Shown: positions 26,214 through 35,256 of the stretch, piece after piece | How positions within the stretch are numbered: position 1 is the stretch's first letter | Layout: every line of letters starts with the position of its first letter | From: Ignavibacteria bacterium | Lineage (GTDB): Bacteria; Bacteroidota; Ignavibacteria; Kapaibacteriales; Kapaibacteriaceae | Direction: 5' to 3' | Length of the DNA stretch: 64,000 nucleotides | Assembly: GCA_015709655.1 (NCBI GenBank) | Contig: CP054181.1 | Location: forward strand, 2,476,207 to 2,540,206 | Made by a program: the position numbers and the translations under genes | The notes under the pieces: model-generated | Databases searched by the model: none | Told to the model about the DNA's origin: nothing | The model's input: only the letters and a program-made list of their open reading frames with translations

Positions 26214-27572
26214 GTGTCCAAAATTCGTTGGCAGATTCCGCCCGACGGCGCCATGGTCTATCGCAAGCGCGATGGGGTGGAAGGGGGCTTGGCATTCCAG
26301 CGAATCGAAGAGTATGCGTGGAATGCATTCAACCTTCTTGAACAGTTTACTGTGCGTACCGATGCTGTTGCCGAAGGCGGCGGACCAGGCTGCGAGCCGG
26401 ATGCTACAACCATGCCTGCTGATGTGTGGCGTTACAGGTTTAACCCGATGCAGGAGAGAGAGCAGAAGCGGCAAGAGATTACCTCGGGTAATGTAGTGCG
26501 TGACGGACTTGCATGGACGTACTCACTTCTTGGCGCAGACACCAAGCAATTAGCTACGTATAACGGAATCGAAGGTGCATTCTGCGGTCAGCCGTCTGTG
26601 TGGATGTGGCCCGTGGAGTACAACAGCTACGGTCCGGCAAACACCCGCGTAATACTCAGGCCCAACGGGACAAAGGAATACGTTATCGCCGACCACTTGG
26701 GGTCACCTCGCATCACCGTCAACGACCAAGGAGCAATCCTCCAACACACCACCTACGCCCCTTTCGGCTCTGTGCTAACAACCACTGGCACTGGACAGCG
26801 CACCAGCTACATCGGCCGCGAAGCCGACAACGAAACAGGCCTTGGCAACTACGGTGTGCGCCTCTACGAACCGGAATACGGCAGGTTTATGAGTGTGGAT
26901 GTGTTGTGGGGGGAGTATGAAGGGTGGCAGGCGTATCAGTATGCGCTTAATGCACCGTTAAGTTTCCGTGATGAAGGAGGCAAGTGGGTGCAAGCGATGA
27001 ACGAAGCAGCGCGGGATGCCATTCGCAATTCTGTTCCTGCGGAGTTTAGGTCAGCAATACAGTTTAGCGCAAGTGGAGTTGTTCTCAAGGAACCACTCCT
27101 TGCAGCAGCACGAGGTCAGGACGTAAACTCAAACGTTGCGATACTTAGCAGGTTGGCGGAGAATGAGCAGACGGTGCAAGTCACTGTCACCGATGAGTTC
27201 CAGTGGAAGGATGTCGAAACGGGAGAAGTGCAGACGAGGAAGTTTTCGGAGAATTCAAGCTTTTACGGCGGTGACGTTGCAGAATATGGTATGACGTTAT
27301 TCCCTGAAAAGGACAGGCAAGCAGCGAATGTACCTGCAGAGACATGGTTCTCGACTACAGGAAAGACACTGATTGTTTTAAATCCCGAACCGCAAGAGCA
27401 CTTGAGAACTCCTGGAATGGTAGTAGCACATGAGCTTTACGGACACTTCAGGATGTTGCTGTTGGCAAAGCAAGGTAAAGCAATCGGTGCTGGACACTTT
27501 GATAGAAACTGGGAACCAGTTAAGCAAGTTGATGACGCCTGTGCAAAGGCCGAACTAGGCGTTAATCCATGA
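26214..27572 (+). CDS. displaced RHS module CT2: long RHS core plus HELYGH zinc-peptidase-like toxin
   Basis: Up to 452 residues. The frame begins (GTG) inside the right end of the IS3 element and enters RHS sequence at PDGAMVYRKRDG, nearly identical for about 700 bases to the main RHS gene up to YGRFMSVDVLWGEYEGWQ (about residue 240). The remaining ~210 residues are a different domain (YALNAPLSFRDEGG...) with VVAHELYGHFRMLLLAKQG near residue 405, a HExxH-like zinc site. Without a signal peptide or RHS shell it is probably a silent donor that could replace CT1 by recombination in the shared core. It overlaps its immunity gene by ATGA. Confidence 0.82.
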   Translation: MSKIRWQIPPDGAMVYRKRDGVEGGLAFQRIEEYAWNAFNLLEQFTVRTDAVAEGGGPGCEPDATTMPADVWRYRFNPMQEREQKRQEITSGNVVRDGLAWTYSLLGADTKQLATYNGIEGAFCGQPSVWMWPVEYNSYGPANTRVILRPNGTKEYVIADHLGSPRITVNDQGAILQHTTYAPFGSVLTTTGTGQRTSYIGREADNETGLGNYGVRLYEPEYGRFMSVDVLWGEYEGWQAYQYALNAPLSFRDEGGKWVQAMNEAARDAIRNSVPAEFRSAIQFSASGVVLKEPLLAAARGQDVNSNVAILSRLAENEQTVQVTVTDEFQWKDVETGEVQTRKFSENSSFYGGDVAEYGMTLFPEKDRQAANVPAETWFSTTGKTLIVLNPEPQEHLRTPGMVVAHELYGHFRMLLLAKQGKAIGAGHFDRNWEPVKQVDDACAKAELGVNP

Positions 27573-28480
27573 AAGTAACAGCGTATTATCATCAACACGT
27601 GTGCATGAAAACGTACACTTATAATGGTGTACGATTATGGATTCTTGTGATTATACTTTCCGCGGTAATAGGTTGTTCTCATGAGGAAGTCTCACATGAC
27701 TTTGAATCAAGGTTAAGCCCGAGTGGCAACGGTGCTATGCAACGCGCTACTTGGGAACGGTGGACAATACCCACGCAAAGTTCCGCCCATTTGTGGAGAG
27801 ACACACTTACTGTTGCGGTGAAGATGCGTAACACTACGGGTCATGATTTTATACTTCTTCCATCACTTCTCTATGTTAACATTGTTGACAGTACATCGTT
27901 CGTTCCGAGCTATGATGCCATGGGCGTGATGTTTTATGGAATGAAACAACATTGGAGGGCAGGTGCTGGGGATAATGTGACATTTTACGATGCTCAATAT
28001 CTTTTGCAAATTCTCTCTTTCCCCAACGACAGCTCGTTAACAATTACCTACAAGGTACCAATGGACCTTTTTCCGGCTCGTAAGCTGAATGGTATTAGGT
28101 ATATGTTGGGTCTGGAATTTCCTGTATGGAATGCTCGCGACTCTATTGTGAAACGAATTGCAAAGTATGCAATGGATGGAAGCGAGTTTCAGTTTACTAG
28201 CGTACAGATTCCGGACAGTGGGAATCATTTTCGAGACTGGTTTGTGATAAATCTAGGTACAGAGTCGTGGCGCGATGCCATCCATATATCCAAAAAGTAT
28301 TTCTATGAAATGGGATCATCGAAGGCAGGCAATGTTGGCGACGCGTCTGTTCAGAGTATGATGGTTGTTTCCAAAGGCCCAGTACAGCCACGCAGCCCGA
28401 AGCACGTGACTCCTGCTTACATAATAAACGAAGAAGTGAATAAGGCGGCCGCCAGAGCAGAACGGGAGGCTCGACCGTAA
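27569..28480 (+). CDS. lipoprotein, candidate immunity protein for CT2
   Basis: 303 residues from 27569 (ATGA overlap with CT2) or 291 from ATG 27605, which gives the cleaner signal: MKTYTYNGVRLWILVIILSA then lipobox VIGC. The mature protein holds a WERWTIPTQSSAHLWRDTL motif and MGVMFYGMKQHW, both shared with the CT3 immunity protein (29446). The last ~45 residues (VVSKGPVQPRSPKHVTPAY onward) are almost identical between the two. No known domain. The overlap with the toxin gene and the paired divergence support a cognate immunity role in the periplasm. Confidence 0.72.
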   Translation: MKVTAYYHQHVCMKTYTYNGVRLWILVIILSAVIGCSHEEVSHDFESRLSPSGNGAMQRATWERWTIPTQSSAHLWRDTLTVAVKMRNTTGHDFILLPSLLYVNIVDSTSFVPSYDAMGVMFYGMKQHWRAGAGDNVTFYDAQYLLQILSFPNDSSLTITYKVPMDLFPARKLNGIRYMLGLEFPVWNARDSIVKRIAKYAMDGSEFQFTSVQIPDSGNHFRDWFVINLGTESWRDAIHISKKYFYEMGSSKAGNVGDASVQSMMVVSKGPVQPRSPKHVTPAYIINEEVNKAAARAEREARP

Positions 28481-28611
28481 CAAGCATTCTTATTGGCAAA
28501 ATGAAGAATGAATCATGGAATACATAACCAGCTGTTGTATTGTAGGAGCAAATCATGAAGATGTATTTCTTTAACACCACAGAATGATGTGATAAGTATG
28601 GAAATGTCCAT
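28481..28611. repeat. spacer repeat between modules, copy 1 (copy 2 at 30364-30494)
   Basis: About 130 bases, nearly identical to 30364-30494, following both immunity genes and leading into a short RHS core. It contains the start of a lost small frame, MKMYFFNTTE, which is closed by TGA here but reads on as EQCDKFGNVHLPP in the second copy before running out of phase with RHS. This looks like a fragment of another gene trapped at the junction. Confidence 0.7.
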
Positions 28612-29449
28612 CTCCCTCCAACACACCACCTACGCTCCCTTTGGCTCTGTGCTAACAACCACTGGCACTGGACAGCACACCAGCTACATCGGCCGTGAAG
28701 CCGACAACGAAACAGGTCTCGGCAACTACGGCGTACGCCTCTACGAACCGGAGTACGGCAGGTTTATGAGTGTGGATGTGCTGTGGGGGGAATATGAAGG
28801 GTGGCAGCCGTATCAGTATGCGTTAAATGCACCGTTAAGTTTCCGTGATGAAGGAGGCATGTGGGTGCAAGCGATGAATGAAGCGGCGCGCCAAGCAATT
28901 CGTGAATCTGTACCGGCAAAGTTTAGATCAGCGGTGCAGTTTAGCGAAAGTGGTGTCGTTCTTAAGGAACCACTCCTAGCTGCGGCGCGGGGTCAGGACG
29001 TAAACTCGAACGTTGCGATACTTAGCAGGTTGGCGGAGAATGAGCAGACGGTGCAAGTCACTGTCACCGATGAGTTCCAGTGGAAGGATGTCGAAACGGG
29101 AGAAGTGCAGACGAGGAAGTTTTCGGAGAATTCAAGCTATCATTATGGTGATGTTCCGGAATACGGTATCACACTTCTACCGGAAAAGGACAGACAAGCA
29201 GCGAACGTGCCGTCAAATATGCCAGTATCTACCAATGGTGTCACTCAAGTCGTTATAAATCCGAGCCCCCTAGTTAAGGGACTTTCGAAGGGCCAAACGA
29301 CTGCCCATGAGTTGTTCGGCCACTTCAGGTTTTTGTTGTTAGCAAAGCAAGGGAAGGCGGTTGGCGCAGCACATCAAACAAGTGACGGCTTGCCCAACAA
29401 GCAAGTTGATGATGCCTGTAGGGCAGCTGAATTAGGCGTATCACCATGA
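28589..29449 (+). CDS. displaced RHS module CT3: short RHS core plus HELFGH zinc-peptidase-like toxin
   Basis: 286 residues (GTG 28589; ATG 28598 equally possible). After a short novel leader (MEMSIS) the frame joins RHS sequence at LQHTTYAPFGSV, so only about 70 residues of core remain. The toxin domain is a close relative of CT2: the first ~110 residues are nearly identical, then they diverge before the zinc site TTAHELFGHFRFLLLAKQG, and both end in KQVDDAC..AELGV.P. This looks like a duplication followed by change in the central part. No signal peptide. ATGA overlap with the immunity gene. Confidence 0.8.
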   Translation: MISMEMSISLQHTTYAPFGSVLTTTGTGQHTSYIGREADNETGLGNYGVRLYEPEYGRFMSVDVLWGEYEGWQPYQYALNAPLSFRDEGGMWVQAMNEAARQAIRESVPAKFRSAVQFSESGVVLKEPLLAAARGQDVNSNVAILSRLAENEQTVQVTVTDEFQWKDVETGEVQTRKFSENSSYHYGDVPEYGITLLPEKDRQAANVPSNMPVSTNGVTQVVINPSPLVKGLSKGQTTAHELFGHFRFLLLAKQGKAVGAAHQTSDGLPNKQVDDACRAAELGVSP

Positions 29450-30363
29450 ATTCGTCGTTGTTTTCCGTAGAGCATCTACATACAGGGCTGCGCTCTTGTA
29501 GTAGGGGCATCGTTGGGATACTAATAGTTGCCAGTTTTCTACATACAACAGGCTGTTCCAGAGATCGAGCTTCTAACGATGACATGGCGATGATCAAAGC
29601 ATCGGCAAAGGACAAGGTTGATGCTCGACTTACCCAATGGAATAGGTTGGAGGTACCCGTACGGAGTTCTGCACATATCTGGAGGGACACACTCTCGGTT
29701 ATGGTGCAGATGCGCAATACAACTAGCAAAGACCTTATCCTCCTGCCATCGTTGTTGGATGTAAATGTAGGAGACAGCACGCTCAGCGTACCAAGAACTG
29801 ATGCGATGGGGGTAATGTTCTACGGGATGATACAGCACTGGAAAGCTGGTTGGGACGATCCTCTTGGTTTCGATTGGCAATACCAATTGCAGTTTGTGCA
29901 ATTCAAGAAAGACAGCATGATAGCATTCACGTACAAGGTGCCGATGAACGCGTATCAAGCGAGGAAATTACGGAGCATTCGATACATGCACGGCCTAGAG
30001 TTCCCAGCCTGGGACGCAGAAGATACTCTCATACAACAAATTGCCACCAACACGCTAGTGGGCAGTGAGTTTGTGTTCGATGGCGTACACACCCCCAATA
30101 ATGGTACTCAGTTTGCAGATCCTTGGGTGGTGAACGTGGGCACTGAGTCGTGGAAGTGGGCCATCCAAATATCAGAGCAAGACTTCTACCGGTTGGGAGC
30201 TTCGAAAGTCGGAAACGTGGTTGACTCAGCAGCAGAAAGTATGATGGTTGTTTCCAAAGGCCAAGTACAGCCACGCAGCCCGAATCACGTGACTCCAGCT
30301 TACATAATAAACGAAGAAGTGAACAAGGCGGCCGCCAAAGCAGAACGGGAGGCTCGACCGTAA
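29446..30363 (+). CDS. lipoprotein, candidate immunity protein for CT3
   Basis: 305 residues. N-terminal hydrophobic segment GIVGILIVASFLH ending in a lipobox-like TTGC. It shares with the CT2 immunity protein the blocks SSAHIWRDTLSV, LILLPSLLDVNV, DAMGVMFYGM.QHW and a near-identical C-terminus ending EVNKAAAKAEREARP. The regions between these blocks differ strongly, as expected if specificity lies there. Starts within the CT3 stop (ATGA). Confidence 0.72.
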   Translation: MNSSLFSVEHLHTGLRSCSRGIVGILIVASFLHTTGCSRDRASNDDMAMIKASAKDKVDARLTQWNRLEVPVRSSAHIWRDTLSVMVQMRNTTSKDLILLPSLLDVNVGDSTLSVPRTDAMGVMFYGMIQHWKAGWDDPLGFDWQYQLQFVQFKKDSMIAFTYKVPMNAYQARKLRSIRYMHGLEFPAWDAEDTLIQQIATNTLVGSEFVFDGVHTPNNGTQFADPWVVNVGTESWKWAIQISEQDFYRLGASKVGNVVDSAAESMMVVSKGQVQPRSPNHVTPAYIINEEVNKAAAKAEREARP

Positions 30364-30494
30364 CAAGCATTCTTATTGGCAAAATGAAGAATGAATCATA
30401 GAATACATAACCGGCTGTTATATTGTAGGAGCAAATCATGAAGATGTATTTCTTCAACACCACAGAACAATGTGATAAGTTTGGAAATGTCCAT
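30364..30494. repeat. spacer repeat between modules, copy 2
   Basis: Near-identical to 28481-28611; see that entry. It carries the longer version of the trapped MKMYFFNTTEQCDKFG frame (from ATG 30438). Confidence 0.7.
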
Positions 30495-31344
30495 CTCCCT
30501 CCAACACACCACCTACGCCCCCTTCGGCTCGGTGCTAACAACTACCGGCACAGGCCAACGCACCGGCTACATTGGCCGTGAAGCCGACAACGAAACAGGC
30601 CTCGGCAACTACGGCGTGCGCCTCTACGAACCGGAGTACGGTAGGTTTATGAGTGTGGATGTGTTGTGGGGGGCAATGGGAGATTGGAATCCTTACCATT
30701 ACTCACACGCCAGCCCAATTGTACGTAAAGATGGCTCTGGGTTTGCAGACTTCTTTGACCAAGATGGAAAGAAAGTAGGGACTGACGGCGTTAATGATGA
30801 CAAGAGATACATCTCCAGTCGCGAGTTTTATGCTGCCCTAGGCAAGGCTGAACTAGACTACAATTATCTCATCGAGAGCCAAATGGCATTGTTAGTACCG
30901 TCTATGGAAACTCTGAATGCGATTGAAAGGCATGTTATTTATCAGGCGACAAATCCAATACAAAACGATAGAGAACACGGAGGCATTGTTGGCACCGATG
31001 GAGTGTTCTACCCATCACCACCTGGAGGTAGATACTCTGAGACAGGCCGCGCAGAAATGACTCTGTCAGAATCATCTAGGTTGTTAGAACTTCATGGAGT
31101 ATCTGCTGCACTTAAAGTTCACTCGCACCCGAATTTCGGAGACCTCTACTCGGGTATGCAGAGCAGTATACAGGCGAGTGGCGTTCCGTCAGATACAGAC
31201 ATAGAGGGTGCTGTGGACGCATCAGGTATTGTGTTGTATCCAGTGAATTTGAATTTGAATATTGTCACCTTCTACAATCAATTCGGCAGCCAATTCAGCA
31301 CCACATTCAAAGTCCTAAAAACCATTGCAGAAGGTACCAAATGA
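30472..31344 (+). CDS. displaced RHS module CT4: short RHS core plus JAMM/JAB-type toxin
   Basis: 290 residues. Short leader, then RHS core from LQHTTYAPFGSV to GRFMSVDVLWGAMGDWN. The toxin domain (about residues 70-290) carries the JAMM metalloprotease set in order: Glu in REHGGIVGTDG, HxHP in KVHSHPNFGD, and SxxD in PSDTDIEGA. JAB-like domains are known RHS and polymorphic toxin ends and cleave isopeptide or peptide bonds. No signal peptide of its own. ATGA overlap with the downstream immunity gene. Confidence 0.83.
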   Translation: MISLEMSISLQHTTYAPFGSVLTTTGTGQRTGYIGREADNETGLGNYGVRLYEPEYGRFMSVDVLWGAMGDWNPYHYSHASPIVRKDGSGFADFFDQDGKKVGTDGVNDDKRYISSREFYAALGKAELDYNYLIESQMALLVPSMETLNAIERHVIYQATNPIQNDREHGGIVGTDGVFYPSPPGGRYSETGRAEMTLSESSRLLELHGVSAALKVHSHPNFGDLYSGMQSSIQASGVPSDTDIEGAVDASGIVLYPVNLNLNIVTFYNQFGSQFSTTFKVLKTIAEGTK

Positions 31345-32279
31345 ACGTTCGTACTTGGACATTTTGGTTTTTTCTATCCCTAATAGATGCTTTTTGGCTA
31401 TATGGACAAGAAAAACCCAAATACGAGTATGTTGGACCACATGGGCATGGATATCAATATGATGCAACAAAAAACGCCTCAAACAACGACTTACACATTG
31501 CGCTCAATTACCAGTATGCTGATCTAATCATTACACTTGGAGATCGGCAGCCGACATGCGAACTGATAGAATTGTTATCACGCCAAACTGGACTTGAGTC
31601 ATTGGTATTGACCGGAGAAACACAGTCAGGAGCAAACGCAGTTCTATCGGCCTTACACCGACCATTAACGCTTATCGACCTAGACCTTATTCTTCCGGGT
31701 ATAGACTCCATGCGCAGTCAGTTGCTGCATGTAGCACGCGTTAGAATGCTGGGATTATTTATCAGCGAGCAAAGACCAGTGCCGGCGTGGATTTTCGAAA
31801 TGCCGTCACTGAGATTTCTTTCAACGAACAAATGCCATACACTTAATGCGTATGCGACAGAAAGTATAAACACATTCACTACAGTAGATTGCTATGACTC
31901 AACCGATTATGCAGCAACGAGCCAGCAGGTGATTGAACACTACGAATCAAGAGGGGTTAGAGTTGGTGAAGACTTTAGAGAAACCGGCCGCCCCAATGTT
32001 AGTGTAGATACAGTAGCATTTGAAAGTGCAAAGCTGAACGTAACTCTTCGTGACCCAACCGTGAACGAGATCGTTAGCGGGCTGATAGCAAAAGGCATGA
32101 TGCAAGATTCGACCTACGTTTACCAAAAGGGGAAAGAATACCATTACAATGTTGTCCGATGTACAGACGATGGAGTCCTCCTAGTTGCAGGTAAATACAA
32201 ATACAGTGGCACATTGCGCGATAGATTTCTTATAAATATTGAGTACAGCGATACGCTTCGCTCAACACGTAAAGAATAG
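31341..32279 (+). CDS. exported protein with LRR-like segment, candidate immunity protein for CT4
   Basis: 312 residues. Signal peptide about residues 1-22 (WTFWFFLSLIDAFWLYG). Residues about 75-165 show leucine-rich-repeat-like spacing (LESLVLTGE, LTLIDLDLILPG, VRMLGLFIS, PSLRFLSTNKC). The C-terminal part has no known fold. It starts within the CT4 stop codon (ATGA), which couples its translation to the JAMM toxin. Exported like all other immunity candidates here. Function inferred from position. Confidence 0.68.
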   Translation: MNVRTWTFWFFLSLIDAFWLYGQEKPKYEYVGPHGHGYQYDATKNASNNDLHIALNYQYADLIITLGDRQPTCELIELLSRQTGLESLVLTGETQSGANAVLSALHRPLTLIDLDLILPGIDSMRSQLLHVARVRMLGLFISEQRPVPAWIFEMPSLRFLSTNKCHTLNAYATESINTFTTVDCYDSTDYAATSQQVIEHYESRGVRVGEDFRETGRPNVSVDTVAFESAKLNVTLRDPTVNEIVSGLIAKGMMQDSTYVYQKGKEYHYNVVRCTDDGVLLVAGKYKYSGTLRDRFLINIEYSDTLRSTRKE

Positions 32280-32332
32280 GTTGTGCATATGCCGCTGAAT
32301 TGTTGGGCATCTAACTAAAGCAAATCCATGCC

Positions 32333-32450
32333 CCCCACTCCCCAGCCCCCTACACCACCCCTATCCCCACCCGGGGGGATTCAATGTGACATCCGCCCGC
32401 CAGTTTTTTCTGGGTAAGTGCTGTGAGTTGTGTGAAATGTGACGCGCGTA
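32333..32450. repeat. intergenic module-leader repeat, copy 1
   Basis: Consensus CCCCAGCCCCCTACACC..., ATCCCC-ACCCG-GGGGAT hairpin, TTCAATGTGACATCC, CGCCAGTTTTTTCTGGGTA, then GTGTGAAATGTGACGCGC. Five copies: here, 35050-35160, 36860-36973, 39214-39330, 41030-41143, each 60-110 bases before a displaced RHS module. Confidence 0.85.
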
Positions 32451-33871
32451 TGCACAGTGTGAGGCGCACATGTGAATTCATGCACAACATTGATCCCTCA
32501 ACACTCGATAACAACGAGTCAATTCCTGCCTTAGATTGGGTTATGCTTGGTCACCACATCTTCGCTCCGTTTCTCATCTCCTACGACCCCGACGGCGCCA
32601 TGGTCTATCGCAAGCGCGATGGGGTGGAAGGGGGCTTGGCATTCCAGCGAATCGAAGAGTATGCGTGGAATGCATTCAACCTGCTTGAGCAGTTTACTGT
32701 GCGTACCGATGCTGTTGCCGAAGGCGGCGGACCAGGCTGCGAGCCGGATGCTACAACCATGCCTGCTGATGTATGGCGTTACAGGTTTAACCCGATGCAA
32801 GAGAGAGAGCAGAAGCGACAAGAGATTACCTCGGGTAATGTAGTGCGTGACGGACTTGCATGGACGTACACGTTGCTTGGCGCAGACACCAAGCAATTAG
32901 CTACGTACAACGGAATCGAAGGTGCATTCTGCGGTCAGCCGTCTGTGTGGATGTGGCCCGTGGAGTACAACAGCTACGATCCGGCGAACACCCGCGTAAT
33001 ACTCAGGCCCAACGGGACAAAGGAATACGTTATCGCCGACCACTTGGGGTCACCACGCATCACCGTCAACGACCAAGGAGCAATCCTCCAACGCACCACC
33101 TACGCCCCCTTTGGCTCGGTGCTAACAACCACAGGCACAGGCCAACGCACCAGCTACATCGGCCGTGAAGCCGACAACGAAACAGGCCTGGGCAACTACG
33201 GTGTACGCCTCTACGAACCGGAGTACGGACGGTTTATGAGTGTGGATGTGTTGTGGGGGGAGTATGAAGGGTGGCAGCCGTATCAGTATGCACTAAGCGA
33301 TCCTTGTAGTTCAAAAGATCCGAGTGATCTGATTGTTGAGTTTGAAAATCCGGAATTTCAAGCAGAGCATGCAATGATATATTCGGCGATTAACACAGAT
33401 GGCAATTTTGTTAACGTTGATTATAGACGTCGGTATGACAAGCTGAATTTAAGCGACATTACCTACCGAGTGCGGAACGTTTCAGTATCAAACTCAGAAC
33501 AACTTAACATCGAGAGAGTCGGTACATTATCCTCAGACGGGCAAGTGGTGTTTATAGACATTGACGGATCCAAAGGCTCTACCTACTCAAGAGAAGGAAC
33601 ACATGAGTTGGTACATGCAGAGCAGTTTGAAGATGGCAGTTTGGGATTTGCGTTCATTGATGGTAAATGGAAAACTTATAATAATTCAATTGAGCTAGAG
33701 AATGAAGCATATAAGAATCAAGTGGTAGCACATCCTGATTATACCGGTATAAATTGGGTTAGAGAAAGATATCAAGGCCTAGAAATGCATATGGATCCAT
33801 TTCGCGACAATACCCTATCTGGTCGGACAGTTATTAGAAATAGTTATTTCTTTAACGTGTACTATCCATGA
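32423..33871 (+). CDS. displaced RHS module CT5: long RHS core plus HELVH zinc-peptidase-like toxin
   Basis: Up to 482 residues from GTG 32423, which lies inside the leader repeat; in-frame ATGs at 32450, 32480 and 32543 are alternatives. After the non-homologous leader (…GHHIFAPF) it joins RHS at LISYDPDGAMVYRKR and follows the main gene closely for about 720 bases to MSVDVLWGEYEGWQPYQYA. The toxin domain (last ~190 residues) has EGTHELVHAEQFEDG (HExxH, about residue 395) followed 30 residues later by IELENEAY, offering a third zinc ligand. No similarity to CT1-CT3 beyond the zinc motif. Overlaps its immunity gene by ATGA. Confidence 0.8.
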   Translation: MSCVKCDARMHSVRRTCEFMHNIDPSTLDNNESIPALDWVMLGHHIFAPFLISYDPDGAMVYRKRDGVEGGLAFQRIEEYAWNAFNLLEQFTVRTDAVAEGGGPGCEPDATTMPADVWRYRFNPMQEREQKRQEITSGNVVRDGLAWTYTLLGADTKQLATYNGIEGAFCGQPSVWMWPVEYNSYDPANTRVILRPNGTKEYVIADHLGSPRITVNDQGAILQRTTYAPFGSVLTTTGTGQRTSYIGREADNETGLGNYGVRLYEPEYGRFMSVDVLWGEYEGWQPYQYALSDPCSSKDPSDLIVEFENPEFQAEHAMIYSAINTDGNFVNVDYRRRYDKLNLSDITYRVRNVSVSNSEQLNIERVGTLSSDGQVVFIDIDGSKGSTYSREGTHELVHAEQFEDGSLGFAFIDGKWKTYNNSIELENEAYKNQVVAHPDYTGINWVRERYQGLEMHMDPFRDNTLSGRTVIRNSYFFNVYYP

Positions 33872-34782
33872 CAAAGTATTGTATAAAGATATTCGTTCTT
33901 CTACTCTGTTGCTTCTCTGTAGTTGGGGGAAGCTATGCATTTACCGGTCTTGCAGGCTTGGCATTTATGAAGAATTACCGAGTCGCGTTTTTGAATTTAC
34001 GAAGTAATGTCTATAATGATTACAATGTTCTGGACGCAGACGATGAGTATGTTTATAGTGTTAAACCCGCTAGATCCGGATTATATGCACTTACAAGTAG
34101 CAAGTCAAAAGGCCTAAGGATAAAGTTTATTACTAACGACGATATAATACAGAACACTGGAAGATTTATCACGATTCCTATCAAGCAGCACAACACTCGT
34201 AGCCCATGCCTTTATGGGACAGATGCACTTATAATACCAATGCGTGATCATGGTCCACATGGCGAGAACTACGCCATGGTAGTTGATTCGGTACTTGTTG
34301 ATAGTCTTGTAGCTACCGACATCGACGTTGAATACCTTCCATATTACTGCAGCATTATCGCTTCGGCCACTGATAGCATCGTACTGGATTCAATGTACAA
34401 CAGTTTTACGCGCAGTAAACAGAAAGAAGTACACCGACAACTTCACAATCAGACTACCTATGTGGGTAATCTAGTCCATGAGCAGGCGATAATCGTGCGG
34501 ACAGATTACCAGCTAGATACTCTTAACGTTCGTCTTAGTACTTCCGCAATTGCGAGAACTGAAGACGAAATTGTAGTTCAGCACATAGAGGGAGTAAGTA
34601 ATGCTGTCAACGGCTATGTTGCACTCGACATTACAGTACAAAGGTTACAAATGGAGTCCCAAGGGGACAGTGTGGCTGAAATGTACTTCGTCATCTATGA
34701 TTTGTCTAACCACGACATGAAAACTATCTCTCACGGATATCCGATATTACCTGGCCCTTCAATGGTGTTGATTCCTGATTAG
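33868..34782 (+). CDS. exported protein, candidate immunity protein for CT5
   Basis: 304 residues with a signal peptide (MTKYCIKIFVLLLCCFSVV, cleavage near SYA). The mature protein appears beta-rich and has no recognised domain. ATGA overlap with the CT5 toxin gene. It is followed by about 475 bases without a gene. Immunity role inferred from overlap, export signal and the pattern of the array. Confidence 0.65.
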   Translation: MTKYCIKIFVLLLCCFSVVGGSYAFTGLAGLAFMKNYRVAFLNLRSNVYNDYNVLDADDEYVYSVKPARSGLYALTSSKSKGLRIKFITNDDIIQNTGRFITIPIKQHNTRSPCLYGTDALIIPMRDHGPHGENYAMVVDSVLVDSLVATDIDVEYLPYYCSIIASATDSIVLDSMYNSFTRSKQKEVHRQLHNQTTYVGNLVHEQAIIVRTDYQLDTLNVRLSTSAIARTEDEIVVQHIEGVSNAVNGYVALDITVQRLQMESQGDSVAEMYFVIYDLSNHDMKTISHGYPILPGPSMVLIPD

Positions 34783-35049
34783 AGCCAATCTCTCTGCAGA
34801 AAGTGTTTCGGTTAGAATTCTATTCATCTACAAAGAGATTACGGGTTTCTATACCTCAAGTAAAGCTTTATTTGTACGCTTGAATCTCCATTCAATGATA
34901 ATGGAAGGGGGCTTGTGAGTGTGGGCAACACAGCGATCTTTTACGCAAAGTGTTTCAATGATTAGCTGTATTGATTTCAAAATAAGTGACGACAGCGCGC
35001 AACAGAACGAATGATGATGAGTCACCAAGGTAAAAACTCTGCCAATACC

Positions 35050-35160
35050 CCATGCCCCAGCCCCCTTCCACCCCTATCCCCACCCGGGGGATTCAATGTG
35101 ACATCCCCCCGCCAGTTTTTTCTGGGTAGGTGAAGCATAGCGTGTGAAATGTGACGCGCG
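35050..35160. repeat. intergenic module-leader repeat, copy 2
   Basis: Same consensus as 32333-32450 (ATCCCCACCCGGGGGAT hairpin, CAATGTGACATC, CCAGTTTTTTCTGG, GTGAAATGTGACGCGCG). Confidence 0.85.
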
Positions 35161-35195
35161 CACATTCATGCACGTAACACACAGATGTGTGGCAG

Positions 35196-35215
35196 GGGCG
35201 AATGAATATTCGCCC
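35196..35215. repeat. GGGCGAAT-GAAT-ATTCGCCC hairpin, copy 2
   Basis: Perfect 8-bp stem, 42 bases before the ATG of CT6. Confidence 0.8.
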
Positions 35216-35256
35216 ACATCATTCACAACCAGCCAAATTATGTCTTATTTTACATC

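Larger units (their letters stand above)
24724..26233 (+). mobile_element. complete IS3-family insertion sequence, about 1510 bp
   Basis: The ends start TG and finish CA: left TGCCAACAAGTCATTGGACA, right (inward) TGCCAACGAATTTTGGACAC, imperfect inverted repeats of about 20 bases. It contains overlapping orfA and orfB. No target duplication is visible, and the right end abuts a truncated RHS core (GACGGCGCCATGG...), so the flanks have recombined since insertion. Confidence 0.85.
34783..35256. other. intergenic stretch between CT5 and CT6 modules
   Basis: No gene. 34925-35045 is nearly the same as 39105-39210 (CAAAGTGTTTCAATGATTAG, then GACGACAGCGCGCAACAGAAC), followed by the module-leader repeat, the GGGCGAAT hairpin and a conserved run TTATGTCTTATTTTACATC just before the ATG of CT6. 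34783-34920 shows nothing recognisable. Confidence 0.7.
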
